A stretch of 64,000 nucleotides of DNA, taken from assembly GCF_016802725.1 (NCBI RefSeq), contig NC_052670.1, forward strand, positions 19,081,641-19,145,640, given 5' to 3'. The stretch's first letter is position 1; every line of letters starts with the position of its first letter. Made by a program: the position numbers and the translations under genes. The stretch is from Solenopsis invicta. Its lineage: Eukaryota; Arthropoda; Insecta; Hymenoptera; Formicidae. The notes below the pieces were generated by a model. The model was not told the DNA's origin. It searched no databases and was given only the letters and a program-made list of their open reading frames with translations. Positions 28,501 to 39,799 of the stretch are shown in pieces.

Positions 28501-28870
28501 AAGAAATTTATGTTCTTCTAAATTTAGTTTTTTTTTGCACCATTTGTCGCTTTTTTCACAATAAAACCAAATTGTTTTATTTCCACATTACACTCTTGTA
28601 CTTTCACATTTTTATGTGATTTGTAAAAATTTAAATCACTTCTGTAGTTGCGCAATTAAAAATTTTAATTTTCTCTAATGCTTCGATAGAAATAAGCAAA
28701 AATAAAATTTGAAACTGCAAATATTGCAAAAATCCATTAACTTTATTGCTTTACTACTGTTTCGGCTGTAGATATCGACAGAGGGCATCAGTTTGGTCAA
28801 TAAATAAACTGTAATAAATAATTTAGGAAAAAATTGGCCAAATTACGAGTGTGGAAATTTCATATTCAGA
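22544..28870. other. Long AT-rich stretch with no recognised gene
   Basis: I read both strands here and found no domain, no tRNA and no clear transposable element. The frames of 60 to 110 codons show no protein-like composition. Slightly more GC-rich islands are at 24190-24300 and 27890-28145; these could be exons or untranslated sequence of a host gene, but nothing decides it. Confidence 0.4.
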
Positions 28871-28895
28871 TTAGGTTAGGTTAGGTTAGGTTAAG
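28871..28895. repeat. Short TTAGG run (insect telomere motif)
   Basis: Four perfect TTAGG units followed by TTAAG. TTAGG is the telomeric unit of most insects. So few copies inside AT-rich DNA are an interstitial trace, not a telomere. Confidence 0.8.
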
Positions 28896-28997
28896 TTATG
28901 TTGCTGAAACATTAATTAGCTATTACAAAATACGAAACAATATAAAAACTACTATGTCATTTGATAGAAAACATTTTTTATCTTTTATGTTTTCTAA

Positions 28998-29069
28998 GTG
29001 TACCCCATCTTGCTCACTGGGATATCCCGTTTTATCCCCAATTTATCCCATCCATGGGGCAAGATGGGG
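28998..29069. repeat. Small inverted repeat
   Basis: ACCCCATCTTGC and GCAAGATGGGG form a short stem with a loop of about 45 bases. A related phrase (ATCCCATCTTGTCC) recurs at about 29226. Origin unknown. Confidence 0.5.
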
Positions 29070-29672
29070 AAAAATGTCTTTTAAATCTTTTTAAAATAAA
29101 GTTTATAATTTTCTGAAAATTTTATTTTACTATAGTTATATTAAAAGATTGATATGCAGAGAATATTTAAGAAGTAAAGATAATTCGTTAATTATGAAAA
29201 TAAGGTTTATTTATCATCAAATCACTATCCCATCTTGTCCTATTCTTCCCCTATTGCTTTTATTGATGTAACTTTATTTATTATATCTGACATGTATTTT
29301 CAACTTATTAGAAATATAAAACAGTGTCAATGCTCCATCACAAAGTATATATTAATTAGATACTCATGGCTAGCGTATCAATAATACCCAAACATGACAC
29401 ACAAAAATGTTTTACACTTTAATTTACACTTTAATCACTATACCTAATTCATGCCAAAATCGCTTAATATTGAAATTTTGCTCGTATTTTAATGAAAGAA
29501 TTTATCGAAGATAAATTTTTAAAATTAAGCTCCAAAGTGAAAGTAAATGAACTGTTTTAACAGTTTTGTTTAATTTTATTTAAAAATTAATTCAGGGAAT
29601 TGATATACATTCTTAGGAGAATTATAATTTTTCGAAATACATGTAGAATATCTGAATATGTATTATTCTATA

Positions 29673-29850
29673 TAGGATGATTCAGAATAACATATTGGTC
29701 CCGTTACTGGCATATTCGTAATCGAATTCTGAGATGATTTTTTCTTTAGCAAAAATTTGTCCGGAGCTTAGTTTTTAAGTTATAAGAAGGAATAGTTAGC
29801 GTATGATGGGTCGGATACAAGTGGTAGATAGGGGTGGCGCGACTCACTGT
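29673..29850. mobile_element. Half copy of the 5994-6373 MITE family
   Basis: AGGATGATTCAGAATAACAT and the following order of phrases (GATGATTTTTTCT, TTGTCCGGAGCTTA, GTTATAAGA, GGTAGATAGG, GCGCGACTCACTG) match the left arm of the MITE at 5994. The right arm is missing. Confidence 0.7.
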
Positions 29851-29984
29851 TGCACACGTGTGTTTTTATGAGACGCCTGCGCTCAAATGACACAACAATA
29901 CAATTTACATTAATACAATTTATTAGAAAAATATTACAAATGCATGTTTACATTATTCGTTAAAAATTATATGATTCATAAGTG

Positions 29985-32400
29985 ATTTTATCAAGATAAT
30001 TATTAAAATATAAAAAAAACGCAAAATATATTTTTTCCATAATATGCCAAAACAATGGATAAAACCAAATATAATACCATCAAAAAGAAGTGAAATCAAA
30101 AATATTCCAAGTATATTTATTACCGATGGGTTAGGAATCTTTTGACCACGTTGCAATTAACCACCAGCCACTTATAGTGTTAAACAGTGAAAAAACTACG
30201 CTTTAGCCACTCCAAATGGCTGTGGTTAATCGCAACGTGGTCAAACAAGACACTCCCGTACCAATGAGCAGCAAATTATGTGACAGATAAAATCAAACAT
30301 GGGCAAAATCTCTAGTAGCAGCGTACTTAGCGCTCCTGTTTTTTTAATATCAAGAGGCGCGATGTTACTATCTCTTTATTATCATGGAAAATCTTTGCTA
30401 GTTGTGTACAAGTGTTACATTTATTGCATTCTTTCTTATGTCTTTTCCTATCTAGCAGCGCCATGTTTTTGAATTTTTAAAATAGGAAGATTTTTTTAAT
30501 ACAGAGATAGTATCACTTGGGTTTTGTAGAAAAAGTATATTCTCTTTATAACAAGTGCACTTTAAAGATTTCATACATTTTTTTGAACAAACGCATATCA
30601 TTTTTATAAAATTACACAATTTCAAGACATTTATTTTAAGTAAATATCACTTAGGTTTGAATAAGAGATTTTGTAGAAAATATTAATACATATCACTTTA
30701 ATTAAAAAAATTAAGACTTTTTAATTCTCACAGCACGCAGTCCTTCTATTGTGCATACTTCTATTTAAATCACTGACGAAATATTCTGTTCATCTACTTA
30801 TAAGTTTACAAATACTTACACAGACAAGAAGGCTCGCCGTCAAAATGAGCAATTTTATTTAAAAATATGATACTGAATCTTATTACACTTTATTAGAATA
30901 TATAAAAATTTTGAAACTACTTATAGACTTATTTGTTATTCTAATGACAAATAAGTCTATAAGTAGTTTCAAAATTTTTATATATTCTCGTCCCTTCGTT
31001 CGAATGTCATTACAGAATTTTTATTTTCAAAGAATTATTTTTTTATTCTCAATATTTAAGAAAAGAGGATCAATAAACGAATCTTTGGTAATCTGTACCA
31101 ATATTGTAAACTTTTCATATTTTCATCATCATGAATATAATAACGATAATCTTCACTGAAATTATCAGTGCAGAAACTGTCATATAAAATTTATTTAAAT
31201 GCATTAGCAAACTTATTAATTATTTATTCAAAATGAGCTATCGTAAGCCTAAAAGTTATTTAACGAGATCTTTTTGGCATATTATGTTTATACTTGTAAT
31301 AAAATTTATTTGATAAAAAAAGAAATTTTATAATAAGCAAATTGTTCACACATTGTTTCTTTAAGCTTTATTTAATGAAATTTATATTATTAAACTTTGT
31401 AATTAATATAAAATTTTGTATTCTGTAAAAAGTAATATAATTCAATTAAAAAATAGAAATGTTATGTCAAATAATAATTGCTATCGTTACCGTAATAAAA
31501 TTTAGAAGTATATTTTTTCAATTTAGACATAAAATATTGTTCTATTTTTCTTGTTATTTCAGGAGTAACAATAGTAAAAGTTGTTTGTGTATGTATGCGT
31601 GTTGATTTATATCACACGCATGTGCACACACATACATAATATAGTCCTAATAATAACATTAATATTTGACAAAATTAATTTAAATTCCAGTAAAAGTGAT
31701 GCTATAAAATACAGTATGCTAAAAAATAAAGGATTAGAAAAATTATTAGGTAAGTTTAACATAAAGATAAGCTTGTTAAATGTACAAAATAGCTTAATTT
31801 GAAATTTACAATATTTATTATTACATTTAATATTAATCATCAAATAATGTAATTTTAAAATCTTGTTATTCACTATAGCATTACAAAAAATAATAAAAAA
31901 ATACTTGTTAATTTCAAAGTAATTATTATTGTTATGAAAAATTATAATGTTATTACTAAATCGTTATAAAAGATTATTTTAACGGTATCAGTTATATAAA
32001 AAACGGGCGCGCCAAGTACGCTATTAGAGATTTTGTCTATCTTTGATTTTATCTGTCACATAATTTAATTGCTGCTTATCGGTACTGGAGCGTCTCGTTT
32101 GACCGCGTTGCGATTAACCACAGCCATTTAGAGCGGCCGGAGCGTAGAGTTTTACCACTGTTTAACACTGCAAGTGGCTGGTGGTCAATTGCAACGTGAT
32201 TAAAAGACTCTCATCGGTAATAAATATACTTGGAATATTTTTGATTTTACTTCTTTTTGATGGTATTATATTTGTTTTTATCTATTGCAGTTTTGGTTTG
32301 GTTTGGTTAAATTTAGCTTTATCCATTGCTTTTGCATATTACGAAAAATATATACTTGGCACTTTTTTACATTTTTTAATATCTTTTAGGCAAATTTCAG
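29985..32400. mobile_element. 2.4-kb structure with about 390-bp inverted arms
   Basis: The left arm (about 29985-30345) and right arm (about 31990-32400) are diverged inverted copies. They share GTGGTTAATCGCAACGTGGT-type sequence, AAATTATGTGACAGATAAAATC, and an open frame with the peptide SVINILGIFLI followed by LLFDGIIF. Each arm also contains a local palindrome (TTGCAATTAACCACCAGCCA against TGGCTGTGGTTAATCGCAAC). The 1.6-kb centre is AT-rich and non-coding apart from a perfect hairpin at 30895-30988. No transposase is visible. It could be a non-autonomous DNA element or two facing copies of another repeat. Confidence 0.55.
30895..30988. repeat. Perfect 42-bp inverted repeat with a 10-base loop
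   Basis: The arms 30895-30936 and 30947-30988 are exact reverse complements over all 42 positions. The loop is TATTCTAATG. It lies in the middle of the 29985-32400 structure. Confidence 0.95.
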
Positions 32401-32514
32401 GAATTTTTGCAAAGTATTTTGTTACAATAATAATATATCATAGATATAGTAAGATTATATAGACAAAAGAAAATGTGTATATTTTATAAATAGTCACAAA
32501 AATAATTATTTGGA

Positions 32515-32953
32515 TACAAAGAGGAAGAGAGAGCGATAGAGTACGGTAAGGAACGAGGAAGAGCGAGAGATGGCAAGGAAAAGCGAAAGAAAGCGCAAAA
32601 GTGAGAGTGAGCGAGGGACAGCAAGAAAATGAGCGGTAAAGAACAAGAGAAAGAGTGGTAGAGAGCGAGGGAGAGCGTGGGAAAGCAGTAGAGAGCGAGG
32701 GAGAGCGAATGAGAGCGAGAAAGAGCGATAAAGAACAAAGGAAAGCAGGAGAGAGCGAAGAAGAGCGGGAGAGAACAAAAATGAGAACAATGGAGAACGG
32801 TAGAGAGCGAAGGAGGGCAATAGAGAGCAAGAAAGAGCGGTAGAGAGCGAGGGAGAGCAATAGAGAGCAAGAGTTTACGGTAGTGAACTACGGGAGCGAA
32901 GGAGAGCGGTAAAGAGCGAGCGAGCAAGCGAGAGAGAGAGAGAGAGAGAGAGA
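32515..32953. repeat. Purine-rich degenerate repeat (GAGAGCGAGG type)
   Basis: About 440 bp of purines on the plus strand, mostly variants of AGAGAGCGAGGGAGAGCG, ending in (GA)n. Long frames rich in Ser, Leu and Arg on the opposite strand are artefacts of this composition. The (GA)n directly follows the LINE 3' end and may have grown from its tail. Confidence 0.85.
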
Positions 32954-33140
32954 TCCTTTATTTCTAAAGCGCTCTAAGAAATCCTCTCAAGCGCTGATAC
33001 AGCATACTTTAGCAAACAAAAATATATTACAGTAAACTAATATACAAGCAAACAAAAGAAAGAAAAGAAAGAGAAAATAAAATATATAAAATAAAATAAA
33101 AAAGAAAATAGAAAAATAATATGACAAAGATAAGAAATTA

Positions 33141-33283
33141 GGGAGGGTTCCAGATGCGCACAGACCCAATTGGACACCACCAATTATAGCGGCCGATGCC
33201 TAGAGTATTTCCGTTGGTTGGGTTAGATTAGATTACGTGATTGGTGGTGTCCGATCGGGTCTGTGCGCATCTGGAACCCTCCC
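33141..33283. mobile_element. 143-bp MITE with perfect 8-bp target duplication
   Basis: The ends GGGAGGGTTCCAGATGCGCA and its exact inverse form TIRs of about 28 bp, with further partial pairing (CACCACCAAT against ATTGGTGGTG). It is flanked on both sides by AGAAATTA (33133-33140 and 33284-33291). An 8-bp duplication is usual for hAT-type transposition. Confidence 0.9.
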
Positions 33284-33761
33284 AGAAATTACATCTAAGC
33301 ATGAGAACATGCACAAACGCGGAATTGCATACAAGCGAAATCGTATCTACAAACATAAATACATGCACAAGTGCAGAAATCGTGTACAAGCAAAGCCGTA
33401 CAAGCATAAATGCATTGAACGCAGTGAAAGCATTACTCAATAGAGTTTAACAGATGTTCATAAAATTTTGTTTTGAAATCTCTAAGGGATTTGGCTTGAC
33501 AAATGTCAGGAAGAACTGCGTTCCAGAGCTCAGACGCAACGCACCGAAACGATTGCCTATAAAACTTCGTTCGACACAGCGGCGGCTTCAAAACGTCTCT
33601 GCGGGTCCTAGCGACACTTTCCGTGTTGTTTTGAAATACATACATCGAATCTTTGGTACAAATCTGGTGGATTTTTGGTTTGCAAGATAGTATAAGTGAG
33701 ACAATCTATAAAATACGAACGCCTGGCCTTAATCTTCAACCGCAACCAATTATAGTATTCA

Positions 33762-33923
33762 CCCAAGCAGAACAACAAGTCAAAATGACATCAAAGTGAT
33801 TCACAATTGTGTCAAAATGACATCAAAATGAATCGTAATTGATTAAAAAGTGATTTTTAATGATCATTTTACAGTCACTTTGACATCATTTTGACGTCGT
33901 GATGACTCCCTGTTCTGCTTGGG
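33762..33923. mobile_element. 162-bp MITE inside the LINE relic
   Basis: The ends CCCAAGCAGAAC and GTTCTGCTTGGG are inverted. Inside, TCAAAATGACATCAAAGTGA and TCACTTTGACATCATTTTGA pair. It interrupts the LINE reading frame, which resumes on the far side. No clear target duplication. Confidence 0.85.
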
Positions 33924-34126
33924 CAGTGACGTGTTCGTTCCACCTAATTGAAAAGATGAATCTTATGCATGCATTGAATGCCCTGTAAAGCCTCAGATTC
34001 TGTTCACTTGTGGTTCCTGTCAATACAATACAACAATAATCCAATATAGGGGCAATCAAAGTCGATAACAGCCTAATGCGTACAGGCCCAGGGTCGCCCA
34101 GGCACGAGTTGCTTGAACAGTTTTAG

Positions 34127-35320
34127 GCACAGTATATACAGTAGCGACAGTAGCTGTCGGCTTCTTTGATGTCAATGGTCCTTGATCACGTGACTGTCAG
34201 CCATTTTGAGGATTGTATAGGAGAGCTGAATTTAAACGACAACAAGAGACGTTACAATATTTTGCAAACTACTTTTACAATTCAGATAAATCCTATATAT
34301 GATTTTCAATATACAACTATATATACTAAAATAAATTTATTTTTTTAATGCCAATTTCTGGAATAAATTAATAACATTATAACACAGTATGTGAAGTGTG
34401 ATAATTGTAAGTTAACAATTTAATGGCAATCTCAGGCAATACAAGTTTAAAATCGAAATATAAGGCATCTTTAAAACATTATAACTTAAGTAGTCTGTAA
34501 GATGTTTTATATCTCAATTTTAGATGTGTATACAAATTTATGCTATCTGGTATTAGAATAAGAATAGAGAAAATAATAAAATAACGATAAAAATTTATTT
34601 AATTATCATTAATACCCTAAAGTCTAAATAATTCCCACTTACGAAGTAATAAAAAATCCAATATTACATTTTTTTAATGAAATTATTTACAAATTGACTT
34701 TTGCAGTATGTAGCAGCATTTTCATCGCAATAGATGATACCTATCTTGAAAGATTCTACGTATCTTGAAAGATTCCAAGATATTTGGTGTTATTCTAAAA
34801 AAATGTTAAATTAATCATAATTAATAATTGTTGATAATAAATATTTAGTTCCCATTGCACGGAAGTGTAGGATGTTGCAATTGGGGTTAGCAGTTGACAT
34901 ATTTCAGTTAAAACCCAGAAATAAATAAATTAATTAATAGAAATTTGAAAGCAGAATAAATGAAAAAATAAGAAGTAAAGTACAATAGAAATTGTAGTAA
35001 GATTATGAATTATTTTCTGTCCGTCCAGAAATATTTTTGCATGTAGCAAAAACACAAGAATAGCCTCCTCTTGCATTCATTTTAAATAATAATAATAAAA
35101 TTATAATTATAATAAAAAATTTTCCTCAGCTTTACTAATTTTTACACTTATTTTATTTGCCGGTATATCGTCGCAGTTTAGTGCAGCTTGACTACATATG
35201 TGATATCATATGTGATATTGTTATGACAGTCCGCCATATTCTTGATTGTATAGCCAACGCATGCGCAGAAGAAATTTGACCCATACTTTTCTCGCACTGT
35301 CGCTACTGTATATACTGTGC
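34127..35320. mobile_element. 1.2-kb non-coding TIR element
   Basis: The 25-bp ends GCACAGTATATACAGTAGCG(ACAGT) are perfect inverse copies and the element is flanked by TTTAG on both sides (34122-34126, 35321-35325). The subterminal regions share GATTGTATAG and a GCCAT(A/T)TT phrase. The interior is AT-rich without a transposase, so it depends on an enzyme encoded elsewhere. Confidence 0.75.
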
Positions 35321-35403
35321 TTTAGGTGCCTACTGATGGACGCGGCAAATGACGCGCGCTACAACGCGGCAGTTCAGAAAGAACTAGATCTAGGGCCTTT
35401 TAA
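35321..35403 (+). repeat. Dispersed 80-bp module (first copy)
   Basis: TTTAGGTGCCTACTGATGGA through CAGTTCAGAAAGAA and TAGATCTAGGG is repeated, inverted, at 39715-39799. The two copies differ by some substitutions and small indels. It may be part of a SINE body. Confidence 0.65.
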
Positions 35404-35440
35404 TTCTGATTCCACTAGCCGCATGAACGCGACGTTGTTG

Positions 35441-36702
35441 CATTTGCTGCGTTGAAGTGAAATAACATAACCTCAATTTTTTAGTTATAGTGAGACACAA
35501 ACTGTAATAAAAAATATCTCAATTGTAAATATCTTATTGTTGGGACTGCAATTAATTTAATCAGCAAATCATGTTTGTAAAAATGAAAGATCGATTTGAC
35601 AATGCGATGACGCAAAAAAGAAATTAACTAATTGCATTTCTACTTACATTTATACTTTTTCATTGTTTATTTTTATTATTTATTACATGAAAGAAAAGTA
35701 GAATGATTTTTGCATGTAATAATTTATAGAATTATTCGACATCGATTTGAACAATAATTTTATTAGTTATTTAAAATTTTTTTCAGAATTTTTATATAAA
35801 TTGAAACACTTTAGAAATATTGAGAAATCCATATTTTTTTCTCTAATTTTTATATGTATATATATGTGTATTTTTACATATTTTAAAATTTAAATTAAAA
35901 AATCTGAGAACAATTCTAAAAAATATGTTATACAGAAAATCGGGAAAATTTCAAGAAAAGTTTTTATCAGAGTATATAAATTTGTCTCAGATTTTTAAAT
36001 ATAATTTTCAAAATTTTTAGATATTTTTTAATCATTTCCAGAATTTTTCAAAATTTCTGTAATATTTTATAGTTTTTAGAAAATTTTTTAGTTTTTTTTA
36101 TAGAATATTAGAATATTTCAGAATTTATGCATACATAAAAAATTACTTAATATTTTTGAAAAATGTTCTGTAATTGTATAAAAAGTATATCTCAGAAAAA
36201 TTTTTATCAGCAATAGAGCTAATGATGTCTTTCTTCTCAAACCGATTTTTTTAGTTTTATCTTTTTTGTATACCAAAATTATTACATACGTTTATAAACT
36301 ATAAAAAAAATAATTAAAAAAAGAAAATTGTAGCAACATTGCAGCAGTGTTACAATGTTGCAGATTGCAATGCAATATTACAGAGACATTGCAAAAACAT
36401 AAATTAACAATATGCCTTTAACATCGCATAGCATATGCCAGTAATATTCCAGAAATATTACAATATCATAATTTTTTAATAAAGTAGTGGCAATAAAAAA
36501 CCAAAACAAAATTTAAAAAAATAAAAAATTAAAATTATTAATTAATCATTAATTTTATTAATTATCCATCAAAATTAATAAAAATTTCGAAAATTTTTGA
36601 TTTGCATTTTTGACATCAAAACAACATCGTTTCGAGAAACTATTTCTGACTGGGTATATTTAATTTCTAATCTTGATGATTATAAACAATCATATGTATA
36701 TA
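35441..36702. other. AT-rich sequence, nothing recognised
   Basis: Very AT-rich, with loosely repeated TTTTCAGAATTTTTATA phrases around 35780-36130. No gene is supported. Confidence 0.4.
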
Positions 36703-37439
36703 CAGGGTGTTTCAGACCACCCGTACACCCCTTTTCTCTTCGCAGGATTAGGACCAATCAAAAATATGTTCAGACAAAAGTTGTAGGGTTTCAAAAGATC
36801 TATTCAATGATCTTATCAGTTTGACCTTGGATGGCGTCGCCAAGGTCAGATCGAAATCACATTAAGTTTTTTAAATGAAACACCCTATTTTTGATTCCAG
36901 AATCTAATAGCTGGTGTCAAGACCTTTCCAAAACACTACAAGAAAGTTTATTTTCGTTGACTACTTTCCGAGTTGTGCGGCTTGAAATTTACACTACCGC
37001 CAACACCATGTAAATAACAATATAAAATCACGCGTTACGCAGAAAGCCGTGCAGCCGATACAAAGAAAGTAAACACGCGAGCCGGGCCAACAAAAACAGA
37101 TCATGAAAAATCGTGAAAGTTAGCTGTCGCGACCGTAGATAGTCACATACATATGTATGTCATAATATTATGTAATTACATTATTACTTTAACGGTAGCA
37201 CACGAGCAATAACGAGCGCGGCTTTCTGCGTAACGATGTCTAACTCGTGATTTTATACATATTGTTATTTGCATAGGATGTAGTAGAGATGTATTCACCA
37301 CAACGCTATTGTGACTCAACTCAACACGAGTGACAATAACTTTCTCAAACTTGTCACCTACGTCTTTAATAACCGTCATATCAGTATCAATCGCGCAACA
37401 AAAATCCGACCCTCTTTATTAGTCTAGGTTTATTTAGCC

Positions 37440-38502
37440 ATGTCCTATTCCAATGAAGAAGCATATGATATGCTGCTAATTTTAGGTGAGTGTCGAGGTA
37501 CATTCATTGCAGCGGAAAGATTGTGGCGGGAACGTTATCCTGATCGGACTCCTCACTCGCGAAATGTTTTTTCACGTTTGGCTAAACGAATCAAAATTAA
37601 AGGTGTCGTTCAGCCTCAACATAACAAAGGTACACAAATTCGTCGTCCGATTATGGATGAAAGAACAGTGGAAATTCTTGCATCGACAGAATTGAACCCT
37701 TATGATTCTTTAAGACGACGAGAACAAGATTCTGGTGTTAGTAAAATCAGTGTTTGGCGCATTCTAAAAAATAACAAATTTCACCCTTACAGAATGTCTG
37801 TTCATCAAGCGTTGAATTATAACGATATTAGACAGAGACTTGTATTTTGCAACTTTATAAGACAGCAACCACTTGATTTCCACTTGAAAATTTTATTTTC
37901 TGACGAATGTACATTTAAAAGTGATGGATCTGTTAATACTTGGAACTCTCGTTATTGGGCACAAAATAATCCTCACTGGTTGAGAGAAGTAGATCATCAA
38001 ACCATTTGGGAAAGTCAATGTTTGGTGTGGAATTATTGGAAGTCAAATCATAGGTCCTGTTTTCTTTGACGAAAATCTAAACGGTGATAGATATTCCGCC
38101 TTGATAATGACAGATCTTCCTGTCTTACTAGAAAATATTCCTCTGCAATTGCGCCTGAACATGTGGTTCCAACAAGATGCATGTCCGTCTCATACATCGA
38201 GAGTTGCTCGTGCGGCATTAAATACTATGTTCCCCGACAAGTGGATAGGCAAATACGGTCCAATCAATTATCCACCCCGATCACCAGATCTCACCGTCCT
38301 TGATTATTATTTCTGGGGAAGGATAAAAAACTTGGTCTATCATGAACGTCCGACTACGAGGGATAATATGATTCGTAGAATAAGTGAAGCAATTCGATCC
38401 TTACGTGCCGAGGAAATTCTTCGAGCAACCAATGATTTTCAAAATAGAGTTGATGCTTGCATCGCAGAGAATGGTGCTCACTTTGAACATTTAGTCGCTT
38501 AA
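37440..38502 (+). pseudogene. DD41D mariner transposase with a single frameshift
   Basis: Starts ATGTCCTATTCCAATGAAGA, aligned with the start of the intact copy at 46243-47298. The N-terminal part has two helix-turn-helix regions for binding the element ends. The first catalytic Asp is in FSDECTF, the second in WFQQDACPSHTS and the third in PDLTVLDYYFWG. There are 41 residues between the second and third, the DD41D spacing of rosa-type mariners. The frame breaks near 38009, where a run TTTGGGAAAG has one base more than the other copy, and continues in the next frame from about 38010 to the TAA at 38502. Apart from this base the gene looks whole, so a sequencing or assembly error is possible. 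Confidence 0.9.
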
Positions 38503-38526
38503 CAAAACATACACTCATTCATTCCC

Positions 38527-38897
38527 GAACGTGAGAGGTAAGGGGACTCACGTGAATCAAGCACCCCAAACGTGAGAGGCAAGGGGACTCACGTGAATCA
38601 AGCACCCCAAACGTGAGAGGCAAGGGGACTCACATGAATCAAGCACCCCAAACGTGAGAGGCAAGGGGACTCACGTGAATCAAGCACCCCAAACGTGAGA
38701 GGCAAGGGGACTCACGTGAATCAAGCACCCCAAACGTGAGAGGCAAGAGGACTCACGTGAACCAAGCACCCCAAACGTGAGAGGCAAGGGGACTCACGTG
38801 AATCAAGCACCCCAAACGTGAGAGGCAAGGGGACTCACGTGTATCAAGCACCCCAAACGTGAGAGGCAAGGGGACTCACGTGAATCAAGCACCCCAA
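38527..38897 (+). repeat. Minisatellite, nine 41-bp units, behind the transposase
   Basis: Nine near-identical units begin 25 bp after the transposase stop codon. Each contains ACGTGAG, the loop AGGCAAGGGGA, then CTCACGT, a perfect 7-bp stem, followed by a linker ending AAGCACCCC. Units differ by one or two substitutions. On the sense strand they align with the array at 45883-46227 of the other element. Confidence 0.95.
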
Positions 38898-39451
38898 TGG
38901 GATGAAATTCTCGTCACGTCCACGTCGTTCATTCTGGATAATGCTAAGCACGGGAAAATGCATACAGTCAATCTGGACATGATTGATCATCAAACATAAT
39001 CAATCCAGTTAATAAACAAAAGCAGAGTACATAAAACTTTGACTCCCCTTTTCCTCCCCCATACACATACGCATGCACGTATGCACACACCCACACACAA
39101 GATTAAATCCGACTAAGTAACCACCACATGGTACATCTTGAGTAATGCTGATGCTGGCGGTAGTGTAACTTTCAAGCCGCACAACTCGGAAAGTAGTCAA
39201 CGAAAATAAACATTCTTATAGTGTTTTGGAAAGGTCTTGACACCAGCTATTAGATTCTGGAATCAAAAATAGGGTGTTTCATTTAAAAAACTTAATGTGA
39301 TTTCGATCTGACCTTGGCGACGTCATCCAAGGTCAAACTGATAAGATCATTGAATAGATCTTTTGAAACCCTACAACTTTCGTATGAACATATTTTTGAT
39401 TGGTCCTAATCCTGCGAAGAAAAAAGGGGTGTACGGGTGGTCTGAAACACC

Positions 39452-39453
<2 letters not shown>

Positions 39454-39501
<48 letters not shown>
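39454..39501. repeat. TA microsatellite
   Basis: Pure (TA)n tract abutting the right end of rosa-like copy 1. Confidence 0.95.
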
Positions 39502-39503
<2 letters not shown>

Positions 39504-39663
39504 CTTTCCTAATTGCTATCTTAACTAACATTTTAGTATAAAACTCTATTACACACAAATAATAAAACAAATATAAACATCTACTAACCTTTGGAATCTC
39601 CATATCCACTTCGGTTATCGTTACAACTTTTCAAATTTCGCTCTTGAAATCACTTTTGCGATG

Positions 39664-39799
39664 CCGCAAGTAAAGTTGGATTAATCCAACTTTATTTGCG
39701 ACAACGCAGGAGGATTCAGAAGCCCCTAGATCTAATTCTTTCTGAACTGTCGCGTTGCCGCGCGCGGTATTTGCCGCGTCCATCAGTAGGCACCTTAAG
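39664..39799 (-). repeat. Dispersed module (second copy) next to a short palindrome
   Basis: 39715-39799 is the inverse of the module at 35321 (GGTGCCTACTGATGGACGCG on the minus strand, then CAGTTCAGAAAGAA and TAGATCTAGG). Just outside lies the palindrome GCAAGTAAAGTTGGATTAAT / CCAACTTTATTTGC (39668-39701). It adjoins the tRNA-like head that follows. Confidence 0.65.

Larger units (their letters stand above)
32954..34121 (-). pseudogene. 3' end of a decayed LINE (non-LTR) retrotransposon
   Basis: On the minus strand, 34110 to 33933 translates to a reverse-transcriptase thumb-like block (LLSTLIAPILDYC, then LRLYRAFNACIRFIF). 33745 to 33435 continues with LKIKARRSYFIDCL and the typical C-terminal block SELWNAVLPDI...LRDFKTKFYEHLL. 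The 3' tail ends in AATAAAGGA followed by (TCTC)n, as in microsatellite-tailed LINEs. A MITE at 33762-33923 interrupts the coding part and another at 33141-33283 interrupts the 3' tail. There are frame changes, and the 5' part of the element is absent. Confidence 0.75.
36703..39453 (+). mobile_element. Rosa-like (DD41D) mariner element, copy 1, with about 310-bp TIRs
   Basis: The ends CAGGGTGTTTCAGACCACCC and its inverse are each next to TA. The arms continue inward for about 310 bp to CACTACCGCCA on the left and TGGCGGTAGTG on the right. The order inside is: left arm, a nested inverted repeat at 37012-37275 (ATCACGCGTTACGCAGAAAG paired with CTTTCTGCGTAACG), a transposase gene with one frameshift, a nine-unit minisatellite, right arm. 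At 2.75 kb it is about twice the size of an ordinary mariner because of the long arms and the array. Confidence 0.9.

Noticed and set aside
28871..28895. Telomere or subtelomere
   Set aside because: Only four TTAGG units in ordinary AT-rich DNA; far too few.
32438..32927. Three overlapping Ser/Leu/Arg-rich frames of 100-147 codons
   Set aside because: They are the complement of a purine-rich degenerate repeat, open in all frames because of composition.
38527..38897. CRISPR-like regular repeats
   Set aside because: The 41-bp units are contiguous with no variable spacers, lie in a eukaryotic transposon and have no cas genes. They are a minisatellite.
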